Below, one piece after another: positions 42,468 through 46,305 of a DNA stretch of 46,305 nt. The DNA lies in assembly GCA_012842425.1 (NCBI GenBank), contig DUSU01000095.1:1-46305 (forward strand), given 5' to 3'. This DNA comes from Candidatus Fermentithermobacillaceae bacterium (GTDB lineage: Bacteria; Bacillota; Sulfobacillia; Fermentithermobacillales; Fermentithermobacillaceae). Both the position numbers and the translations under genes were made by a program. The stretch's first letter is position 1; every line of letters begins with the position of its first letter. The notes beneath the pieces were generated by a model, which saw only the letters and a list, made by a program, of their open reading frames with translations, had not been told where the DNA came from and did not search any database.

Positions 42468-42633
42468 TAGCTGAGAACGATTTTTCCGGCTTTTTTATAT
42501 GTAGCAGAATCCTTGTCCTCATATCATTCCTTGCCTTGCAGAACCCTCCCAGAAACTGGACCGGTACCAGATCGAGGCAACCATCCTCAGGTGGTAAATA
42601 TGCGTCTAGCAGGGCTGTTGGCAGCCATTGGCT

Positions 42634-42663
42634 TTGCGACGGGCCGGACAAGTCCTCTAGAAT
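42634..42663 (+). promoter_or_regulatory. Candidate promoter of the CAP-domain gene
   Basis: TTGCGA and TAGAAT are separated by 18 bases, 37 bases before the ATG. The remainder of the 42471-42633 interval shows no gene or known riboswitch to me. Confidence 0.45.
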
Positions 42664-42699
42664 TTATTGATAGAAAAATCACTAATAGGAGGTCACCAC

Positions 42700-43320
42700 A
42701 TGAAGCGAGTACGGATCCTGGCGGTACTCCTAGCCATAGCTTTCATACTCCTGAGCGGTGGACAAGCCTTCGCCGCGATGACTCCGGAACAGCAGGCTCT
42801 CTACGATGAGTGGTACCTGGCTCGTTTCGGGCGTCTCCCGGCGAGCTCACCGGCAGCACCAACACAGCCTGAAACGCCGCAGCAGCCGACCACCCCTCCG
42901 GCATCAAGCCCGTCGAAGGGGAAGATTGCTCCGGTCGAAGCATCGGCGTTTGAACAGGAGATTCTTAGGCTGATCAACCAAGAGCGGGTGAAGATAGGCC
43001 TTAAGCCTCTGAAGATGAACCCTTATGTGGCGGCAGTTGCACGCGTTAAGGCAGAAGACATGATCCAGAACAACTACTACGCTCACGGGTCCAGCTACGG
43101 TTACTCCGGTACCATGCTGAGCTATTTCGGTGTCTCTGTGAGCCTTTCACGAGAGAACATCTGCCAGGCCACGTCGGCCCTCGGGGCACACAACGCCTTC
43201 ATGGGGAGCAAGTCTCACAAGGAGAACATGCTGAAGGCGTACTGGGAAGAGGTCGGAATTGGCGTCGTGCGCAAGCCGGGCACACAGATCTACTACGTAG
43301 TGGAGATCTTCGTTAAGTAG
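42700..43320 (+). CDS. Secreted CAP-domain (SCP/PR-1, YkwD-like) protein
   Basis: I start at ATG 42700 (206 residues), seven bases after AGGAGGT; the track's 42667 lies upstream of the SD. A signal peptide (cleavage near QAFAAM) is followed by a Pro/Thr-rich linker (about 50-75) and a CAP domain. Its features are LRLINQERVKIGLKPLKMNP, AHGSSYGYSGTML and HKENMLKAYWEEVGIGVV. CAP proteins in Bacillota are extracellular, often spore- or wall-associated, and their biochemical role is not settled. It is followed by a strong terminator, so it is monocistronic. Confidence 0.9.
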   Translation: MKRVRILAVLLAIAFILLSGGQAFAAMTPEQQALYDEWYLARFGRLPASSPAAPTQPETPQQPTTPPASSPSKGKIAPVEASAFEQEILRLINQERVKIGLKPLKMNPYVAAVARVKAEDMIQNNYYAHGSSYGYSGTMLSYFGVSVSLSRENICQATSALGAHNAFMGSKSHKENMLKAYWEEVGIGVVRKPGTQIYYVVEIFVK

Positions 43321-43382
43321 CTATGCCGGGCAGTTCTGCCTAGCAGTTCGGCGAGGTAACTCGCTCAATAACAAGCCTGCAT

Positions 43383-43402
43383 GAGGGGACTTCGGTCCCC
43401 TC
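43383..43402 (+). terminator. Rho-independent terminator of the CAP gene
   Basis: GAGGGGAC and GTCCCCTC pair around a TTCG tetraloop, followed by TCTCCTTTCC. Confidence 0.85.
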
Positions 43403-43498
43403 TCTCCTTTCCTGAAGTAGCCATACAGCCCGCGTAGACATAAAGATGGATGAAGTCTTGAGTGGCATTACTATTGTTCAGGGCAAGGGGAGATAGGC

Positions 43499-46048
43499 AT
43501 GTATTTGCTTATGAACAACCACGAGGTGCGTTCCCAAAGAATAGCCTGCCCACCTGCTGAAGTACTGGAAAGCACCTGCCAGCTCTTCAGCCTGCCTTTC
43601 CGATATGAGAAACGGTCCGGGATCTTCGCCGTACACCCGCCTCTTCTTGGGAAGAACATACTCATCGAATCGATAAAGCCCATTCGCCTCCTTGAATCGC
43701 AACTCCATAGCCAGCTTATGGCCGAGCTCTGGCTCTTGGAGCAGCTCCTATGGGTATCCGGCGCAGAAGTGGTCCTGCGCGACTCGTCGCACCCTGAGGA
43801 AGCGTCGAGGAGAAAACTCGTTCTCGAATATGCTTCCCACTGGGATGTTGTCCTTCTCGTCTTCCCAGGTCAGAGCATGTCCGATTGCGTTGAGCCGCTG
43901 GCCATTTACCCCTGGTGGCAATGGGCCTGCGCTAGTTACCGTCTGGCGGGACACCTCGCTGCCGGTCTGGGTCCCTCCTCTCCGACTTTCACGAGAGCAT
44001 CGAGTTTCAAGATGACCAAGGAGATGAAGACTTGGTTTTCGGAGACGCTCCAGTGGACCAACGCTCCGACGGTGCTTCTTTCCGTGCCGCTGATAGATGG
44101 GTACGTGGACCAGTTCGTGGAGCTACTGTCTCTTACCGTAAGCCACGGGGTCCTTAAGTACTTCAAGAAGCAACCCTTGCCGGCTGCCGCGAGGGATTAC
44201 CTAAGGCGAGCGTCCGACATGGGGGCGAGAGTCCGTGTTCCCGTCCCTGTCCGGGAGGCGGCGGAATCCTCGCCCACGGTAGAAAGCCTGCTCGCCATAG
44301 CTCCCGGAGTTCCTGCCTACACCGCGCCGGCGACCGAGCCTCCGGTCACACCGGCCTACCCCATCACCGCACCTGAGCCTCCGGTCAAGACAATGGGTCC
44401 CCTTGGACCACGTGAGGTCGCGCCTGTTAAGCAAGATGCACTGAGACCCGAACCTCCGGCAGAACCTCAGACCCCGGAACAGCCGCTGAAGGAGCCATTA
44501 AGCGCACTTGAGCTGGCCCAAGCAGACTTAGCGAAGCATCGAGACCCGCAAACCCTGGCTCAGAAAACCGCCGCATGGCGTGACAGAATGCAGCGTGTAC
44601 AAATACCACCGATAACTCAAGTTATCCGTCCGAATCCGCTCATCCAGCCGCAGGTCGTCACCCCACCTGTCGCTCCATCCACCATCTCATCAGCCGTCAC
44701 ACCGGTGACTCCGTCCGCCTCACCGGCGGTCCCACCGGCTGTCCCCTCCGCCGTTCCGCCGGTCGTCCCTCCGGCGCCCTCGGCTGCAGGCTCATCCACC
44801 GGACAGCCGAACCAGCCGCCCACCCAGCGGCCTGAACAGGAGCATGCACCACGGGCGGCCCAAGAGTTGACCCGGCAGACTGAGCAGGAACCTAGGCAGC
44901 GGGTAGCCCAACAGACGATGCAGCGCTCTGAACAAGAATCGGGCCAGAGAACGGCTCAGCCTCCCGCGCAACAGACTGAACAGGCACCCGCTCAGCGCGT
45001 TTCTCAGCAGCCCGCAGAGCGGCCGGAGCAGACAGCCGGGCAGCCGGAAGAACAGCAACCTGCCCAGCGGCCGGACCTAAGAGCCGTGCAACAAACAGGG
45101 CGACAGCTGTCTCAGGCGCCGTCACTCGATTCCGCACAACAAGCATATCGGTGGCCGGCGCAGCGGTCAGAGCAGGAACCCGGACAACAGCTGGTCCGGC
45201 AACTAGTTCGTACGTCCGGGCAGGAGATCATCCAACAGGTAACCAGAGAGTCTCTTCAGCGTTCTGATCAGGGGCCGGGTCAACAGCCCATCAGACAGCC
45301 TGCCCGGCGTTCTGAACAGGAACCGGCTCAACAAGCGGCCGTACCAGAGACGCAGCGGCCCGAACAGGAAGCACGGCAAAAGGTGGACCTGAAGGCGGCA
45401 CAGCGGCCAGAACAACGACCTGCCCAGCAAGTAGAACAGCAACACGTGCAGCCGCCGCAGCAGCGAGCCGGGCAACAGGCAACCGGACAGCAGACAACCG
45501 GGCAGCAGACAACCGGACAGCAGGCTACCGGACAGCAGGCTACCGGACAGCAGGCAGTACGGCAACTGCCTCAGGCCTCAGAGCAAGAACCCGCACAGCA
45601 AACGTCTAGGCAGGAAACCCGGCCGGCGGAGCAGGAGTCCACGCAACGCGTCCCGCAGTTCCTCCAGCCCGCTGCCGTCTATCAAGGTCCGCAGTCGGGA
45701 AGGTCCCCCATCCGGCAGTACGTTCAGACACCCGCCGTTGTTCTCGGACCGAGCTCCCGACGTCTTGGACCCGGAGCCATCCAAGAAGAAACCAGGGCTA
45801 CCGGGCCTGTAACCGGTGTTACTCCGACCGTACCGCCTATAACCAACCTTCCGAGAAGCCAGCGGGACGATGAGAGGCTCATGCAGCTGCGCCAAATGCT
45901 CCTGGAGTCCCCCGAAACCGCTGTCAAACAGGCGGCGGAGATCCTCTCGAGCAGAGGCATCAGCCCCACGCCCGAGAAAGTTGAGGAGTATGTAGAATAT
46001 CTAAACCGTATGGTCCTCCGAAAAGAAGACTCAAACGTGCCTGACTAG
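43499..46048 (+). CDS. Large protein: amidase-like N-terminus without metal ligands, Pro/Gln-rich repeat region, helical C-terminus
   Basis: An 849-residue protein with three parts. Residues 1-230 form a compact domain. LWLLEQLLWVSGAEVVLRD, the following Arg-rich helix, DVVLLVFPG, then TNAPTVLLSVPLIDG and SHGVLKYFKK follow the order of a MurNAc-L-Ala amidase (Amidase_3) fold, but the expected zinc His/Glu residues are not apparent. Residues about 235-430 are Pro/Ala/Val-rich. Residues about 430-720 are degenerate units rich in Gln, Glu, Pro and Arg (EQEPAQQ-like), including tandem TGQQ repeats. The last 60 residues are helical (LRQMLLESPETAVKQAAEIL). No signal peptide is visible. ATG start after AAGGGGAG. 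Function unknown. Confidence 0.75.
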   Translation: MYLLMNNHEVRSQRIACPPAEVLESTCQLFSLPFRYEKRSGIFAVHPPLLGKNILIESIKPIRLLESQLHSQLMAELWLLEQLLWVSGAEVVLRDSSHPEEASRRKLVLEYASHWDVVLLVFPGQSMSDCVEPLAIYPWWQWACASYRLAGHLAAGLGPSSPTFTRASSFKMTKEMKTWFSETLQWTNAPTVLLSVPLIDGYVDQFVELLSLTVSHGVLKYFKKQPLPAAARDYLRRASDMGARVRVPVPVREAAESSPTVESLLAIAPGVPAYTAPATEPPVTPAYPITAPEPPVKTMGPLGPREVAPVKQDALRPEPPAEPQTPEQPLKEPLSALELAQADLAKHRDPQTLAQKTAAWRDRMQRVQIPPITQVIRPNPLIQPQVVTPPVAPSTISSAVTPVTPSASPAVPPAVPSAVPPVVPPAPSAAGSSTGQPNQPPTQRPEQEHAPRAAQELTRQTEQEPRQRVAQQTMQRSEQESGQRTAQPPAQQTEQAPAQRVSQQPAERPEQTAGQPEEQQPAQRPDLRAVQQTGRQLSQAPSLDSAQQAYRWPAQRSEQEPGQQLVRQLVRTSGQEIIQQVTRESLQRSDQGPGQQPIRQPARRSEQEPAQQAAVPETQRPEQEARQKVDLKAAQRPEQRPAQQVEQQHVQPPQQRAGQQATGQQTTGQQTTGQQATGQQATGQQAVRQLPQASEQEPAQQTSRQETRPAEQESTQRVPQFLQPAAVYQGPQSGRSPIRQYVQTPAVVLGPSSRRLGPGAIQEETRATGPVTGVTPTVPPITNLPRSQRDDERLMQLRQMLLESPETAVKQAAEILSSRGISPTPEKVEEYVEYLNRMVLRKEDSNVPD
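45473..45555 (+). repeat. 15-bp tandem repeat in the Gln-rich coding region
   Basis: Five full units of the type CAGCAG(A/G)C(A/T)ACCGG(A/G) plus a partial sixth, the first variant starting CAACAGG. Each unit encodes QQ-A/T-TG, so copy-number change would keep the frame. Confidence 0.9.
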
Positions 46049-46153
46049 CAGAACAGAAGACCCGACAGGCAATGTGCCGGTTGACCCGATGATGTACTAG
46101 AGAAACTGACGGGCCCCAAGGGAAACGAAGCGCCCCTCCGGCGCAACGAAAGA

Positions 46154-46185
46154 TCAAACCAGGAGAGCACGCTCTCCTGGTTTGA
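46154..46185. terminator. Bidirectional terminator at the right edge
   Basis: Arms TCAAACCAGGAGAGC and GCTCTCCTGGTTTGA form a 15-base-pair stem around a minimal loop. It lies between the repeat-protein gene and the convergent partial gene. The interval 46049-46153 has no gene that I can support. Confidence 0.75.
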
Positions 46186-46204
46186 CGTTTCTGCGCTGCA
46201 TCTA

Positions 46205-46305
46205 CTACGGGTTGACGATGGGGGGAACAAAGTAGTCTTGCAGCTGCGGCGGGTTGAACGGCGGGAACTGTCTGTTGAAGAACTCGATGCACGGGTTCTC
46301 CGCAA
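46205..46305 (-). CDS. Partial CDS, C-terminus only (cut by window)
   Basis: On the minus strand a frame open at the window edge encodes 33 residues, NPCIEFFNRQFPPFNPPQLQ and a short Pro-rich end IVNP, then TAG. This frame is not in the ORF track because no start is included; the track's overlapping frame 46045-46305 has no recognisable features. Good termination after the stop and a non-random Phe/Pro/Gln composition suggest a real gene end. The family cannot be identified. Confidence 0.45.
   Translation of the reverse strand, partial: AENPCIEFFNRQFPPFNPPQLQDYFVPPIVNP

Noticed and set aside
42471-42699. Riboswitch (c-di-AMP or c-di-GMP type) upstream of the CAP gene
   Set aside because: The interval is long enough, but I could not find the conserved core motifs of either class.
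45473-45555. CRISPR-like repeats
   Set aside because: Units are 15 bases, contiguous without spacers and in frame within a coding region, so this is a protein-coding tandem repeat.

Overview
The window looks like chromosomal DNA of a GC-rich, endospore-forming member of the Bacillota (Firmicutes), probably a deep clostridial or thermophilic lineage. The evidence is: spoIIP; a T-box leader before valS; HrcA/CIRCE heat-shock control; gene neighbourhoods known from Bacillus and Clostridia (valS-folC-SPOR gene, comEC-holA-rpsT, hrcA..dnaJ-rsmE-mtaB..rpsU); frequent GTG and TTG starts behind strong Shine-Dalgarno (SD) sequences; and an archaeal-like (group II/III) chaperonin of the kind known from some thermophilic clostridia. 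No species can be named from sequence alone. I saw no phage, insertion sequence, CRISPR array or rRNA operon.

Layout. 1-2.1 kb: the end of an NhaC-type antiporter gene overlapping an amidohydrolase gene. 2.2-10.4 kb (minus strand): a stress/translation cluster read from a CIRCE-controlled promoter, hrcA - archaeal-type chaperonin - dnaJ - rsmE - polysaccharide deacetylase - mtaB - ddl, followed by rpsU with its own promoter. In the textbook Firmicutes order grpE-dnaK lies between hrcA and dnaJ; here the chaperonin gene occupies that place. 10.4-12.4 kb: spoIIP, a small YvlD/holin-4-like membrane protein, and three tRNA genes (Asn, Met-CAU, Glu). 12.5-16.3 kb: a membrane diguanylate cyclase, a secreted Amidase_6 protein and an HD-GYP phosphodiesterase. 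16.4-22.1 kb: promoter, Val T-box, valS, folC, a SPOR-domain gene and rpsT. 22.1-29.9 kb (minus): holA, a VanW-family gene, comEC, and a MacB-like permease with its MacA-like adaptor.

30.1-32.2 kb (minus): groES-groEL behind a second perfect CIRCE. The cell therefore has two chaperonin systems, both apparently under HrcA. 32.3-37.3 kb: comEA, a DegV-family gene, a HEPN-like hypothetical, a small membrane protein, and a secreted fusion of a sugar-dehydrogenase-like beta-propeller to a serine beta-lactamase-like domain. 37.5-41.3 kb: an ArsB/NhaD-type permease, a 2-hydroxyacid dehydrogenase and an M20 amidohydrolase, probably metabolic accessory genes. 41.5-42.5 kb: a perR-rubrerythrin peroxide-response operon with a Per-box-like palindrome inside its promoter. 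42.7-46.3 kb: a secreted CAP-domain protein, a large protein whose N-terminus resembles a metal-less MurNAc-L-Ala amidase fold followed by a long Pro/Gln-rich repeat region, and the C-terminus of a further gene cut by the window edge.

The most interesting points are the archaeal-like chaperonin inserted in the hrcA-dnaJ operon with matched CIRCE promoters on both chaperonin operons, the propeller/beta-lactamase fusion, and the repeat-rich amidase-like pseudoenzyme. All identifications rest on reading motifs and gene order by eye; no database search was run.
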